A stretch of DNA of 64,000 nt, from NCBI RefSeq assembly GCF_007097385.1, contig NZ_VJZS01000001.1:124001-188000 (forward strand), given 5' to 3'. Positions 7,959 to 15,991 of the stretch are shown one piece after another (positions within the stretch are counted from its first letter, which is position 1; the number at the start of each line of letters is the position of its first letter). The position numbers and the translations under genes were made by a program. The DNA is from Flavobacterium sp. ZT3R18 (lineage in GTDB: Bacteria; Bacteroidota; Bacteroidia; Flavobacteriales; Flavobacteriaceae). Below the pieces are notes generated by a model that had not been told where the DNA came from, searched no databases, and saw nothing but the letters and a program-made list of their open reading frames with translations.

Positions 7959-8056
7959 TTAAATTTAGTAAAAAGTATTAGTGAAACAAATTTAATTTAT
8001 TTAACTTTGAAATAGATATGATTAACATATAATTATAGACTGAAACAAAATTATAG

Positions 8057-8064
8057 TATCTTTG
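8057..8064 (+). promoter_or_regulatory. -7 box upstream of greA
   Basis: TATCTTTG matches the Bacteroidota TAnnTTTG -7 element. No good TTG is seen at the usual distance upstream. Confidence 0.45.
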
Positions 8065-8071
8065 TGGAAAG

Positions 8072-8097
8072 AAATCCCGTCCTGATGGGATTTTTTC
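8072..8097 (+). terminator. Terminator-like hairpin in the greA leader
   Basis: AAATCCC/GGGATTT stem (8072-8078 with 8087-8093) followed by a T-rich run, placed between the -7 box and the greA start at 8120. It would end transcripts about 30 nt after initiation unless read through, so it is a candidate attenuator. Confidence 0.6.
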
Positions 8098-8119
8098 TAT
8101 TTATATAAATGACCAAATT

Positions 8120-8596
8120 ATGAGCGCAATATCGTATTACACAGCCGAAGGGTTGAAAAAATTAAGAGAAGAATTAGATCATTTAAAAAGCGTGATGCGT
8201 CCAAAAGCATCTGCGGATATAGCTGAGGCAAGAGATAAAGGGGATCTTTCTGAAAATGCAGAGTACGATGCGGCCAAAGAAGCCCAAGGTATGCTGGAGA
8301 TGAGAATCGCTAAGCTGGAAGAGGTGCACTCTAACGCCAGATTGATTGACGAAACACATTTAGATCTTTCTAAAGTGTTGGTTTTGTCGATTGTGAAAAT
8401 CAAGAACCAAACCAATGGAATGGAGATGAAATACACGCTTGTTGCCGAAAGCGAAGCCGACTTGAAAAGCGGAAAAATATCGGTTACTTCTCCTATCGGA
8501 AAAGGTTTGTTAGGAAAAAAAGTAGGCGAAGTTGCCGAAATTACAGTGCCTAACGGTGTTTTGAAATTTGAAATTCTAGAGATTTCTAGAGAGTAA
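8120..8596 (+). CDS. greA: Transcription elongation factor GreA
   Basis: The protein is 158 aa, the usual GreA size. The N-terminal coiled coil carries the acidic tip pattern (ARDKGDLSENAEYDAAKEAQG, near residues 37-57) that enters the RNA polymerase secondary channel and triggers cleavage of backtracked RNA. The C-terminal FKBP-like domain ends with TSPIGKGLLGKKVGEVAEI and VPNGVLKFEI. A terminator-like hairpin sits in the leader, so expression may be attenuated. The HIT protein gene follows 167 bp downstream, after two CCCGAT-type palindromes. Confidence 0.96.
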   Translation: MSAISYYTAEGLKKLREELDHLKSVMRPKASADIAEARDKGDLSENAEYDAAKEAQGMLEMRIAKLEEVHSNARLIDETHLDLSKVLVLSIVKIKNQTNGMEMKYTLVAESEADLKSGKISVTSPIGKGLLGKKVGEVAEITVPNGVLKFEILEISRE

Positions 8597-8611
8597 TATT
8601 TAGTAGTCAGT

Positions 8612-8628
8612 TCCGATAGTTATCGGGA
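8612..8628. repeat. Imperfect palindrome of the CCCGATAGCTATCGGG type
   Basis: TCCGATAGTTATCGGGA lies 16 nt after the greA stop. A T-run follows, so it can also serve as a weak terminator for greA. Confidence 0.55.
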
Positions 8629-8728
8629 GTTTTTTAATGATCAGAGGAAAGCTTTTAAGTTCTGAAATTTCAATTTTTTTGTCTTTAATCTTTTTTCTAC
8701 ACTCTATTTTCTTTATTCGAAAATCTAT

Positions 8729-8744
8729 CCCGATAGCTATCGGG
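8729..8744. repeat. 16-bp palindrome CCCGATAGCTATCGGG
   Basis: Perfect palindrome 19 nt upstream of the HIT protein start, identical to the copy inside thiD at 17650-17665. Confidence 0.75.
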
Positions 8745-8763
8745 ACTTAAATCTAAACTTGCC

Positions 8764-9153
8764 ATGAGTTCTATTTTTAAAAAAATAATTGACGGAGAAA
8801 TTCCATGTTACAAAGTTGCCGAGGATGAAAACTTTTTGGCTTTTCTGGATGTAAATCCCAATGCAAAAGGGCATACGCTTTGTATTCCTAAGCAAGAAAT
8901 AGATAAGTTTTTTGACATCGAAGATAATTTGTATCTTGGTTTGATGCGATTCTCTAAAAAAGTGGCCATTGCCCTAGAGAAAACAGTTCCTTGTAAAAGA
9001 ATTGGAATGGCAGTAATTGGCCTTGAAGTTCCTCACGCGCACGTACACTTGATCCCTTTGAACGAAATGGGAGAAATGACATTCAAGCACAAAGTGAGTT
9101 TGACAAAAGAAGAATTTGAAGCTTTGGCTAAAAGTATTCAAGAGAATTTATAA
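8764..9153 (+). CDS. HIT family nucleotide-binding hydrolase
   Basis: This 129-aa cytoplasmic protein has the histidine triad motif HAHVHLIPL at residues 91-99, whose central histidine forms the nucleotidyl intermediate. The N-terminus (MSSIFKKIIDGEIPCYKVAED) is typical of the Hint/HinT branch, which hydrolyses nucleoside phosphoramidates. The exact substrate is unknown. It probably forms a unit with greA or is transcribed alone, and it ends at a strong terminator. Confidence 0.92.
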   Translation: MSSIFKKIIDGEIPCYKVAEDENFLAFLDVNPNAKGHTLCIPKQEIDKFFDIEDNLYLGLMRFSKKVAIALEKTVPCKRIGMAVIGLEVPHAHVHLIPLNEMGEMTFKHKVSLTKEEFEALAKSIQENL

Positions 9154-9172
9154 AATATATAATGGTTAAGAG

Positions 9173-9215
9173 CACGAATCCTTTAATGAGCAATTAAAAA
9201 GATTCGTGTTTTTTT
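9173..9215 (+). terminator. Intrinsic terminator after the HIT gene
   Basis: CACGAATC/GATTCGTG stem followed by seven T residues, 20 nt after the stop codon. Confidence 0.8.
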
Positions 9216-9225
9216 ATGCCAAAAA

Positions 9226-10401
9226 ATGAAAGCTATGAAGGTTGTATTTTGGTTTTTAATGTTTACGGTTATTGCTTTTGGTCAAACAAAAGTGACTTAT
9301 ACTTTGGTGGATTCTAAAATGGATAAAATCCCTCACGATTTAAGTACTACCACAACTGGAATTGCAGAATATATTAATACCAGTTTTAAATCGGATAATG
9401 ATAAAGTAAGAGCTGCTTTTTATTGGGCAGCATCAAATATTAGATATGATATTGAGAATATAGAATCCATTGATTATAAAGAAATCTCCCAAGACAAAAT
9501 AAAAAATGCGGTACTGACCAAGAAGGGAGTTTGTATTCATTATGCGGAAGTCTTTAATGATATTGCCAAAAGAGTGGGTGTTAAGTCCTATCTCATTTAC
9601 GGATATACCAAACAAAACGGAAAAATAGACATACTGGCACACGCTTGGTGTGCTGCCAAAATAGATAACACTTGGTGGCTTTTTGATCCCACTTGGGGAG
9701 CCGGTTATGTTGATAAAAAGAAGTTTTTCAAGAAAATAAATAACCTCCATTATAAGGTTGCTCCAAGTCAATATATTGCAACTCACATGCCTTTTGATTA
9801 TTTGTGGCAGTTTTTAAATTATCCAGTTACGAATCAAGAGTTTATTGATGGGAAAACAAAATTGAACAAAACGAAACCCAATTTTGATTTTGCAACTCAA
9901 ATTGAGGAGTATGACCGTTTATCAGATTTAGATCAAGCAAGAGCGACTTTAATCCGAATGGAGAAAAATGGCATTAAAAATAATTTAATACGCGAGATGA
10001 CCCTTTCGAAAAAGAGTGAAGTCGATGCCGTTCAGAATAATGAAGCGATGGCTAAGTTGCAATCCATTAGCGACGATTACAATCAAGCGATAGCGATGTT
10101 CAATGATTTTATTTTCTATCGAAATAATAAATTCAAACCAGCCTTGCCAGATGAAGCTATTAAGGCAATGATTGAAACTCCAAAAGAAAAAGTAGTCGAT
10201 TGTCAAAAACGGATTTATGCCATTGGTGCGTATAATGATGCTAATATTGCTGCTGTAAAATCGTTGAAAAATGCAATAATTGATATCCTTAAACAAATAG
10301 AAGGGCACGAAAAATTCGTAAATGATTATTTGGGCAAAAGCAAATCGGCTAGAAAATCAATGTTTAGTACAGTGACATTTTTTGGTATTCCTGTGAGATA
10401 G
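9226..10401 (+). CDS. Exported transglutaminase-like protein
   Basis: The 391-aa protein begins with a signal peptide (MKAMKVVFWFLMFTVIAFGQ). A transglutaminase/protease-like domain spans about residues 40-165, with the expected catalytic triad: Cys103 in KKGVCIHYAEVF, His139 in LAHAWC and Asp154 in WLFDPTWG. The C-terminal ~220 residues are helical and of unknown function. Bacterial proteins of this class are usually thiol proteases or peptidoglycan/peptide processing enzymes, so cross-linking is not implied. The 3' end overlaps the convergent histidine kinase gene by 38 bp. Confidence 0.8.
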   Translation: MKAMKVVFWFLMFTVIAFGQTKVTYTLVDSKMDKIPHDLSTTTTGIAEYINTSFKSDNDKVRAAFYWAASNIRYDIENIESIDYKEISQDKIKNAVLTKKGVCIHYAEVFNDIAKRVGVKSYLIYGYTKQNGKIDILAHAWCAAKIDNTWWLFDPTWGAGYVDKKKFFKKINNLHYKVAPSQYIATHMPFDYLWQFLNYPVTNQEFIDGKTKLNKTKPNFDFATQIEEYDRLSDLDQARATLIRMEKNGIKNNLIREMTLSKKSEVDAVQNNEAMAKLQSISDDYNQAIAMFNDFIFYRNNKFKPALPDEAIKAMIETPKEKVVDCQKRIYAIGAYNDANIAAVKSLKNAIIDILKQIEGHEKFVNDYLGKSKSARKSMFSTVTFFGIPVR

Positions 10402-11551
10402 AAGTTTGTGCTTTTCTAAAACTAATCTGCATCGTAGTTCCTTTTCCAATCTCGGAGCTTAATACTTTTATGTGTCCTTTGTGGTATTTCTCTACAATTC
10501 TTTTGGTTAGCGAAAGACCCAATCCCCAACCTCTTTTTTTGGTGGTAAACCCCGTTTCGAATATTTGTCTGAATTCTTTTTTGGGTATACCACTTCCGGA
10601 ATCGATAACGTTTATTTTTACAAAATGGGCGTCTTCCTCAATTTCTAATGCTAATTTGCCCCTTCCTTTCATGGCATCAATGGCGTTTTTGACTAGATTT
10701 TCTATCGTCCAACTGTGTAGTGCTGGATTAAGTAGCACATTTATTGGAGTCTGTGGCGACTTGAATGTGAAATCGATTTGGTTCGAAAAACGAGAAATTA
10801 AATAGTCAAAAGAATTTTTGGTTTCTTCAATGATGTCTTTATTCTCCAATTTAGGTTCCGATCCAATTTTAGAGAAACGATCCGTTATCGTTTGCAAGCG
10901 TTCGATGTCCTTTTCGATTTCTGTCGTTATGGATTCGTCTACATTATCCAGTTTTAAAATTTCTAACCAACCGATTAAGGAGGAAAGAGGTGTTCCTATT
11001 TGGTGCGCCGTTTCTTTGGCCATACCAGCCCAAAGTTTGTTTTGGGTCGCCACTTTGTTACTTTGGTAGAAATTATAGATTAAAAAAGCGATCAAAATGA
11101 TAATAAGCGACAATGCAATAGGGTAATATTTTAGTTTGTCTATTAAGGAGGAGTCGCCGTAATATAATTCTTGCGATTTTCCGGGTGCGTAAATGATTTT
11201 GATAGGCTCATTTTCACTTTTCAATTCATCTAAAAAATCTTGGGCTTTTACTTTGTCTTTTATAATGGCATCGTCAATATTAACAGAATTGATAATGCTG
11301 TCATGCTCTGTTAGAATTAACGGAATCGTGGTGTTGTTGCTAAATATTTGAAGAGGTAAATCGACTTCGGTGTTTTCTCCGGCATTGATTAACGTTTTTT
11401 GTGCGGTTGCCCAAAGATTCATTTTTATCCGTTCCTCATTTTTGAATATTTGAAAAAAAGTATAGGTATTCCAAAGGATAATGGAGATAATCAGAAAGGA
11501 AATAAAAACGATAATCCAACGAATGGGGTTGTTGCTTTGCGAAAAATTCAT
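10364..11551 (-). CDS. Membrane sensor histidine kinase
   Basis: This 395-aa kinase has transmembrane segments at about 11-33 and 143-162, enclosing a ~110-residue periplasmic sensor region with no recognised domain. The dimerisation/phosphoacceptor region has His183 in KETAHQIGTPLSSL. The ATPase domain shows the N box (LVKNAIDAM), G1 (DSGSGIP) and G2 (GWGLGLSLTKRIV) motifs. No response regulator is next to it, so it is an orphan kinase here. The signal is unknown. Its end overlaps the convergent transglutaminase-like gene by 38 bp. Confidence 0.88.
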   Translation of the reverse strand: MNFSQSNNPIRWIIVFISFLIISIILWNTYTFFQIFKNEERIKMNLWATAQKTLINAGENTEVDLPLQIFSNNTTIPLILTEHDSIINSVNIDDAIIKDKVKAQDFLDELKSENEPIKIIYAPGKSQELYYGDSSLIDKLKYYPIALSLIIILIAFLIYNFYQSNKVATQNKLWAGMAKETAHQIGTPLSSLIGWLEILKLDNVDESITTEIEKDIERLQTITDRFSKIGSEPKLENKDIIEETKNSFDYLISRFSNQIDFTFKSPQTPINVLLNPALHSWTIENLVKNAIDAMKGRGKLALEIEEDAHFVKINVIDSGSGIPKKEFRQIFETGFTTKKRGWGLGLSLTKRIVEKYHKGHIKVLSSEIGKGTTMQISFRKAQTSISQEYQKMSLY

Positions 11552-11603
11552 AAATGTAAATTTGTGGTATAAATATAACGAAATAATGGAAGTGAGATTG
11601 TCT

Positions 11604-11667
11604 TGATCTTTTTTTTATTACACCTGACGGGTTTTAGAAACCCGTCAGGTGTAATAAAAAAAGATCA
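11604..11667. repeat. Long near-perfect palindrome between divergent genes
   Basis: Arms at 11604-11634 and 11638-11667 pair over about 30 bp with one extra T in the left arm and a 3-nt loop. The centre reads CCTGACGGGTTT-TAG-AAACCCGTCAGG and the outer parts are T-run/A-run. It resembles a bidirectional terminator but sits between two divergent genes, where none is expected. Confidence 0.8.
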
Positions 11668-11756
11668 GGCTAGGGTATTTGTTTTCCATAATATAATCTT
11701 TCAAATAGACTAGAATCTTAGTCCAATTTTACTATTTTTGTCCAAATAAAAATTTT

Positions 11757-12644
11757 ATGATTACTATTGATCCAAAAAGCATAGACACTGTAAAATTACA
11801 AGGGTATTTGCAAAGTTCAGTCGGGCCTCGACCTATTGCTTTTGCTAGTACTATGGGAGCGAACGGAGTTCCTAATTTATCTCCATTTAGCTTTTTTAAT
11901 GTATTTAGCGCCAATCCGCCCATACTTATTTTTTCGCCTGCCAGAAGAGTACGTGACAATACGATTAAACACACTTTAATCAATGCCGAAGCCACTGGAG
12001 AAGTCGTAATTAATGTAGTAAATTATGATATAGTACAGCAAACCTCTTTGGCAAGTACAGAATATGCCGATGGAGTAGATGAGTTTTTGAAATCGGGGCT
12101 AACGCCAGTACCGTCTGATGTGGTAAAACCTTTTAGAGTTAAGGAATCTCCAGTGCAATTTGAATGCAAAGTGACTCAAATCATTCCGTTAGGGACTGAA
12201 GGAGGAGCTGGAAATTTAATCCTTTGTGAAGTGGTTCGTATGCACATAAGTGAGGCGATTCTGAATGAAAACGGTGCCATCGATCAACATAAAATTGACT
12301 TGGTTTCTAGATTGGGAGCTAATTGGTATTCTAGATCAAATCAAGGTTTGTTTGAAGTGCCAAAGCCGCTGACAACATTAGGAATTGGAGTAGACGCCAT
12401 ACCTAGTTTTGTCAAAAACAGTCCTGTTTTTGACGGAAACGATTTAGGAATGCTAGGGAATATAGAAGCCTTGCCTACTACCGAAGAAGTTAGTATCTTT
12501 GTAAACCAAAATTTTGCTGTAAAGGCAGTTTTGAGTTCGGATGATCAGGAAAAAGTGCACTTAGAAGCCAAAAGGTATCTTCTAGATAATGATGTGCTTT
12601 CGTCTTGGAAAGTGCTTTTAGCCAAAAAAATAAATTCAAAGTAA
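11757..12644 (+). CDS. Flavin reductase family protein (FMN-binding split barrel)
   Basis: The 295-aa protein has the FMN-binding split-barrel signature near the N-terminus: SVGPRPIAFASTMG, NLSPFSFFNVFSANPPILIFSP, then ARRVRDNTIKHT. Such enzymes reduce flavin with NAD(P)H or use FMN to transfer electrons to a partner oxygenase. The reductase domain covers about residues 1-200. The remaining ~95 residues are an extension common in Bacteroidota homologues. TATTTTTG about 25 nt upstream fits a -7 box. DUF3127 follows 21 bp downstream and may be co-transcribed. The partner is unknown. Confidence 0.85.
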   Translation: MITIDPKSIDTVKLQGYLQSSVGPRPIAFASTMGANGVPNLSPFSFFNVFSANPPILIFSPARRVRDNTIKHTLINAEATGEVVINVVNYDIVQQTSLASTEYADGVDEFLKSGLTPVPSDVVKPFRVKESPVQFECKVTQIIPLGTEGGAGNLILCEVVRMHISEAILNENGAIDQHKIDLVSRLGANWYSRSNQGLFEVPKPLTTLGIGVDAIPSFVKNSPVFDGNDLGMLGNIEALPTTEEVSIFVNQNFAVKAVLSSDDQEKVHLEAKRYLLDNDVLSSWKVLLAKKINSK

Positions 12645-12665
12645 CAATAATAAAACAAAAAGAAG

Positions 12666-13040
12666 ATGGAAGTATTAGGAAAAATTAAAGTTGTTAATCC
12701 AGAGCAACAAGTAAGTGCAGCATTCAAAAAAAGAGAATTGGTTGTTACGACTGATGAGCAGTATCCACAGCACATTATGATTGAATTTACTCAGGATAAA
12801 TGTGACTTGTTAAGCAGTTATAACATAGGAGAGGCTGTAAAAGTTTCTATCAATTTGAGAGGAAGAGAATGGATCAATCCACAAGGAGAGACCAAATATT
12901 TTAATAGTATTCAAGGATGGAGAATTGAAAGAATGGCTGCAGATGCACCAGCTCAACAAGCACCTCCAATGCCAGCTGCAGCAGCTTTTGCACCAGCAAC
13001 AAATTTAAATGAAGAAGAAGCAGACGATTTGCCATTCTAA
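12666..13040 (+). CDS. DUF3127 protein, OB-fold/SSB-like
   Basis: A small 124-aa protein conserved in Bacteroidota. The first ~95 residues match DUF3127: an OB-fold-like beta domain with VLGKIKVVNPEQQVSAAFKK, HIMIEFTQDKC and GREWINPQGETKYFNSIQGW. The tail is alanine/proline-rich and ends in an acidic, SSB-like tip (EEEADDLPF), as in single-stranded DNA-binding proteins. Single-strand nucleic acid binding is therefore plausible but unproven. It ends at a hairpin terminator. Confidence 0.75.
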   Translation: MEVLGKIKVVNPEQQVSAAFKKRELVVTTDEQYPQHIMIEFTQDKCDLLSSYNIGEAVKVSINLRGREWINPQGETKYFNSIQGWRIERMAADAPAQQAPPMPAAAAFAPATNLNEEEADDLPF

Positions 13041-13063
13041 AAAATAAAGAAGTCAGAAGTTAG

Positions 13064-13103
13064 AAGTCAGAAGTTTGAGTTTACTTGAATTTCTGACTTT
13101 TTT
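13064..13103 (+). terminator. Intrinsic terminator after the DUF3127 gene
   Basis: AAGTCAGAA/TTCTGACTT stem with a T-run, formed from a repeated GAAGTCAGAAGTTAGAAG sequence. ATTGCC/ATTGAA hexamer repeats follow up to the aat start. Confidence 0.6.
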
Positions 13104-13162
13104 GTTTTTGAAATTGCCATTGCCATTGAAATTGAAATTGAAAATGATTTTTGAAATTGAAA

Positions 13163-13798
13163 ATGTATTACTTATCTAAAGCTTTATTCTTTCCACCAGT
13201 TTCTCACGCCGATAGTGATGGAATTCTTGCCTTTGGTGGCGATTTGTCTCCAGAGCGTTTGCAACTTGCTTATAAAAGCGGAATTTTCCCTTGGTTTAAC
13301 GAAGGGGAACCCATTATTTGGTGGTCGCCCAATCCTAGAATGGTGTTGTTTCTAGATGAATTGATTGTTTCCAAGAGTATGCGAAACATTCTGAATCGGA
13401 ATCATTTTACAGTTACTTTCAATCAGAATTTTAGAGACGTCATCTCTCATTGCCAACAGGTAAAACGTGATGGACAAACCGGAACTTGGATCACCAATGA
13501 AATGATCGAGGCTTATTGTAAGCTCAACGAATTGGGCATGGCAAAATCGATAGAAGTTTGGCAAAACGATCAATTGGTTGGCGGACTTTATGGAATAGAT
13601 TTGGGTCATATTTTCTGTGGAGAAAGCATGTTTTCGTTGGTTTCCAATGCTTCTAAAGTTGCTTTTATTGCTTTGGCGAACCAACTCAAAAAAGACAATT
13701 ACCGACTTTTGGATTGTCAAGTATATAATGAACATCTCGAAAGTTTGGGATGTAGGGAGATTGAGAGAGTTGCTTTTATGGGGATACTTAGTGAATAG
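13163..13798 (+). CDS. aat: Leucyl/phenylalanyl-tRNA--protein transferase
   Basis: The ATG at 13163 (MYYLSKALFFPPV) is chosen; a TTG 12 nt upstream lies in the hexamer repeat and adds only MKLK. The 211-aa product shows the Aat signature near the N-terminus (GILAFGGDL, LAYKSGIFPWF, IIWWSPNPRMVL) and the middle CGESMFS segment. The enzyme adds Leu or Phe to N-terminal Arg/Lys of proteins, marking them for ClpS/ClpAP in the N-degron pathway. It is convergent with the thiamine operon and shares an inverted-repeat region with it. Confidence 0.95.
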   Translation: MYYLSKALFFPPVSHADSDGILAFGGDLSPERLQLAYKSGIFPWFNEGEPIIWWSPNPRMVLFLDELIVSKSMRNILNRNHFTVTFNQNFRDVISHCQQVKRDGQTGTWITNEMIEAYCKLNELGMAKSIEVWQNDQLVGGLYGIDLGHIFCGESMFSLVSNASKVAFIALANQLKKDNYRLLDCQVYNEHLESLGCREIERVAFMGILSE

Positions 13799-13962
13799 TT
13801 TTCAGTCTCAGTCGCAGTTTTCAGTCTTGGCAAAATATTTATAGTAAATGAGTTACAGGTTTTAGATCATTGGAACTAGATTAAATCAATTAATAAAAGC
13901 AGTCACTTTGCGTTACTTTGCATAACCGCAAACTGAAAACTGTGACTGTGACTGAAAACTGA
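13798..13962. repeat. Inverted repeats of TTTTCAGTC type between aat and thiF
   Basis: Left arm near 13798-13827 (TTTTCAGTCTCAGTCGCAG and on) and right arm near 13932-13960 (CTGTGACTGTGACTGAAAAC) are largely complementary. The region between holds a CTTTGCG-type phrase and no gene. The pair could end both convergent transcripts. Confidence 0.6.
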
Positions 13963-13965
13963 AAA

Positions 13966-14676
13966 CTAAAACTTCAGCTTTGTAAAACTCCAATTCAAAG
14001 TAGAAAACAATACCAATTCATTTTCTAATGTGGGTAAATCCATTATTAGTTTTAAGGTTTCATGCGCCATCATAGTGCCGATGATTCCGGGTAATGTTCC
14101 CAAAACTCCATTCAAGTTGCAATTTGGAACATCTTTTGGGTTGGGCGGTTCCGGAAATAAATCCCGAAGGTTTTTTGTTCCATTGTGATTGAAAACAGCC
14201 AGTTGTCCTTCAAATTTTAAAATGCTTCCGTAAACCAATGTTTTTCCTAGAGTAACACAAGTGTCGTTTACCAAATAACGGGTTTCAAAATTATCGGATC
14301 CATCCACAATAAAATCAAAATCTTGCATGATGCGGATAGCGTTTTCGGAGGTTAATTTTTCTTCGAATGCTATAACGGTAATCAAAGGATTCAAAGTCTC
14401 CAATGCTTTTTTTGCAGTCGTTGCTTTGCTTTGCCCCACTTGGTTTTGGGTATATAAAATTTGACGGTGTAAGTTATGAAGTTCAATTTTGTCAAAATCA
14501 ACTACGCCAATGGTTCCCACACCAGCCGTAGCAATATACTGCAATATTGGACAGCCCAATCCGCCCGCCCCAATGACTAATACTTTTGCTTTTTTTAATT
14601 TTTCTTGTCCCGCATCTCCTATCTCGGGGAGCATCATTTGGCGGTTGTATCTTAAATAGTCTTGAACTATACTCAT
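13966..14676 (-). CDS. thiF: ThiF/MoeB-family adenylyltransferase (ThiS activation)
   Basis: E1-like enzyme expected to adenylate the C-terminal Gly-Gly of ThiS so that sulfur can be added for thiazole synthesis. The ATP-binding loop GAGGLG lies at residues 36-41, with the DFDKIELHNLHRQ segment and the conserved DGSDNFETR further on. At 236 aa it is a stand-alone adenylation domain without a rhodanese extension. The paired CxxC zinc motifs of E. coli ThiF are not evident; only a single Cys remains in PNCNLNG. It is the last gene of the thi operon, 58 bp after thiH. MoeB is the alternative, but the context favours ThiF. Confidence 0.85.
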   Translation of the reverse strand: MSIVQDYLRYNRQMMLPEIGDAGQEKLKKAKVLVIGAGGLGCPILQYIATAGVGTIGVVDFDKIELHNLHRQILYTQNQVGQSKATTAKKALETLNPLITVIAFEEKLTSENAIRIMQDFDFIVDGSDNFETRYLVNDTCVTLGKTLVYGSILKFEGQLAVFNHNGTKNLRDLFPEPPNPKDVPNCNLNGVLGTLPGIIGTMMAHETLKLIMDLPTLENELVLFSTLNWSFTKLKF

Positions 14677-14734
14677 ATTGATTTTAGATTGCAGATTTTA
14701 GATTTTTGAATTAAGATTGAAAAAAAGTAGCTTT

Positions 14735-15856
14735 TCAACCCACTGAGGTTATTAAGTAAGGATTGTCTTTCCAAACAGCTTCGTACCCTTTATCGCTAAT
14801 TATTTTGGCCATTTCTTGAGCCGAGCGTTCGTCACTAATCTCAAATTGTTCCAAGGATTGCGGATCGACAACGTAACCACCAGGATTGGTTTTGGAACCC
14901 GCACTCATACTAGTCACTCCAATTGGAATGATGTTGTTCCTGAAATTTTCGTTTTCTCGGGTAGATATAGAAATCTCCAAATCTTCATTCCACAAGCGAT
15001 ACGCGCAAATCAGTTGGGTTAAATCTTTATCGTCCATGATAAAGTTAGGCTCAATAATTCCCTCGGCTGGGCGCAATCTCGGAAAAGAAACGGAATATTT
15101 GGTCTGCCAATACGTTTTTTGTAGATAGTCTAGATGCAGGGCATTAAAAAAACTATCCGTCCGCCAATCTTCCAAACCTAGTAATACACCTAGTCCAATC
15201 TTATGAATTCCCGCTTTTCCAATTCTGTCGGGTGTTTCCAATCGAAAATCAAAATTGGATTTTTTGCCTTTGGTATGATACTTTTTATACACTTCCTGAT
15301 GGTAGGTTTCTTGATATACCAAAACCGAATAAACGCCAGCTTCGTGTAATTGCTGGTATTCTTCGGTGGATAGTGGTTGCACTTCTACTGAAATGGTTGA
15401 GAAATCATTTTTTATTTGTTCAATCGCATTTAGAAAATAATTGATATTTACGGTGTAATTTGCTTCTCCCGTAACTAATAACACACTGTCAAAACCCGTT
15501 TCTTTCAAAGCTTTGACTTCTAGTTTTATTTCAGCATCCGATAAAGTTTTGCGTTTGATTTTGTTGTCCAGGCTAAATCCGCAATAGGTACAAATATTTT
15601 GGCATTCATTACTCAAATACAACGGAGCATACATCTGAATGGTTTTTCCAAAACGTTTTTTGGTCAATTCATGACACTCTTGAGCCATTTGCTCCAAATA
15701 AGTTGTGGCAGCAGGAGAAATCAAAGCGATAAAATCATCAAGATTTCTTTTGCTTTTTGCTAATGCCTGTTCGACTTGTTTGGTGGTTGTTTGGTATACT
15801 TTGGATTGAATGGTTTCCCAATCATAATCTCCAAAAACCGATTTGAATGTTTTCAT
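14735..15856 (-). CDS. thiH: 2-iminoacetate synthase ThiH (radical SAM)
   Basis: The 373-aa protein is a radical SAM enzyme that cleaves tyrosine to dehydroglycine, the C2-N unit of the thiazole ring, releasing p-cresol. The 4Fe-4S motif CxxxCxxC is Cys85, Cys89 and Cys92 (ECQNICTYCGF). The C-terminal TSMSAGSKTNPGGY and FEISDERS segments are typical of ThiH. Presence of ThiH, not a ThiO glycine oxidase, marks the anaerobic-type route to the thiazole. It lies between thiG and thiF; the 135-bp gap before it holds a large inverted repeat. Confidence 0.96.
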   Translation of the reverse strand: MKTFKSVFGDYDWETIQSKVYQTTTKQVEQALAKSKRNLDDFIALISPAATTYLEQMAQECHELTKKRFGKTIQMYAPLYLSNECQNICTYCGFSLDNKIKRKTLSDAEIKLEVKALKETGFDSVLLVTGEANYTVNINYFLNAIEQIKNDFSTISVEVQPLSTEEYQQLHEAGVYSVLVYQETYHQEVYKKYHTKGKKSNFDFRLETPDRIGKAGIHKIGLGVLLGLEDWRTDSFFNALHLDYLQKTYWQTKYSVSFPRLRPAEGIIEPNFIMDDKDLTQLICAYRLWNEDLEISISTRENENFRNNIIPIGVTSMSAGSKTNPGGYVVDPQSLEQFEISDERSAQEMAKIISDKGYEAVWKDNPYLITSVG

Positions 15857-15870
15857 AATGTTTAGTTTTT

Positions 15871-15979
15871 TACCGCAAGGTGCGCAAAGATTTATATTTT
15901 AGATCTAAAGTTATGTTCGCAAAGCTTTGCGTCCCGATAACTATCGGGATTGCGTAAATCTTTGCGCTCTTTGCGGTTA
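15871..15979. repeat. Nested inverted repeats between thiG and thiH
   Basis: Outer arms 15871-15894 and 15955-15979 (ACCGCAAGGTGCGCAAAGA against TCTTTGCGCTCTTTGCGGT) pair with few mismatches. Inside are CGCAAAGCTTTGCG (15918-15931) and CCCGATAACTATCGGG (15933-15948). The nested structure inside an operon may form a strong hairpin in the mRNA and affect thiH-thiF expression. Confidence 0.75.
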
Positions 15980-15991
15980 ATTTCACGATAC

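Noticed and set aside
10470..11069. Plus-strand open frames inside the histidine kinase region
   Set aside because: They mirror the minus-strand kinase, which has complete family motifs; their proteins show no recognisable domain.
13113..13162. TTG start for aat at 13151 within hexamer repeats
   Set aside because: The ATG at 13163 gives the normal Aat N-terminus; the extra residues are repeat-encoded.
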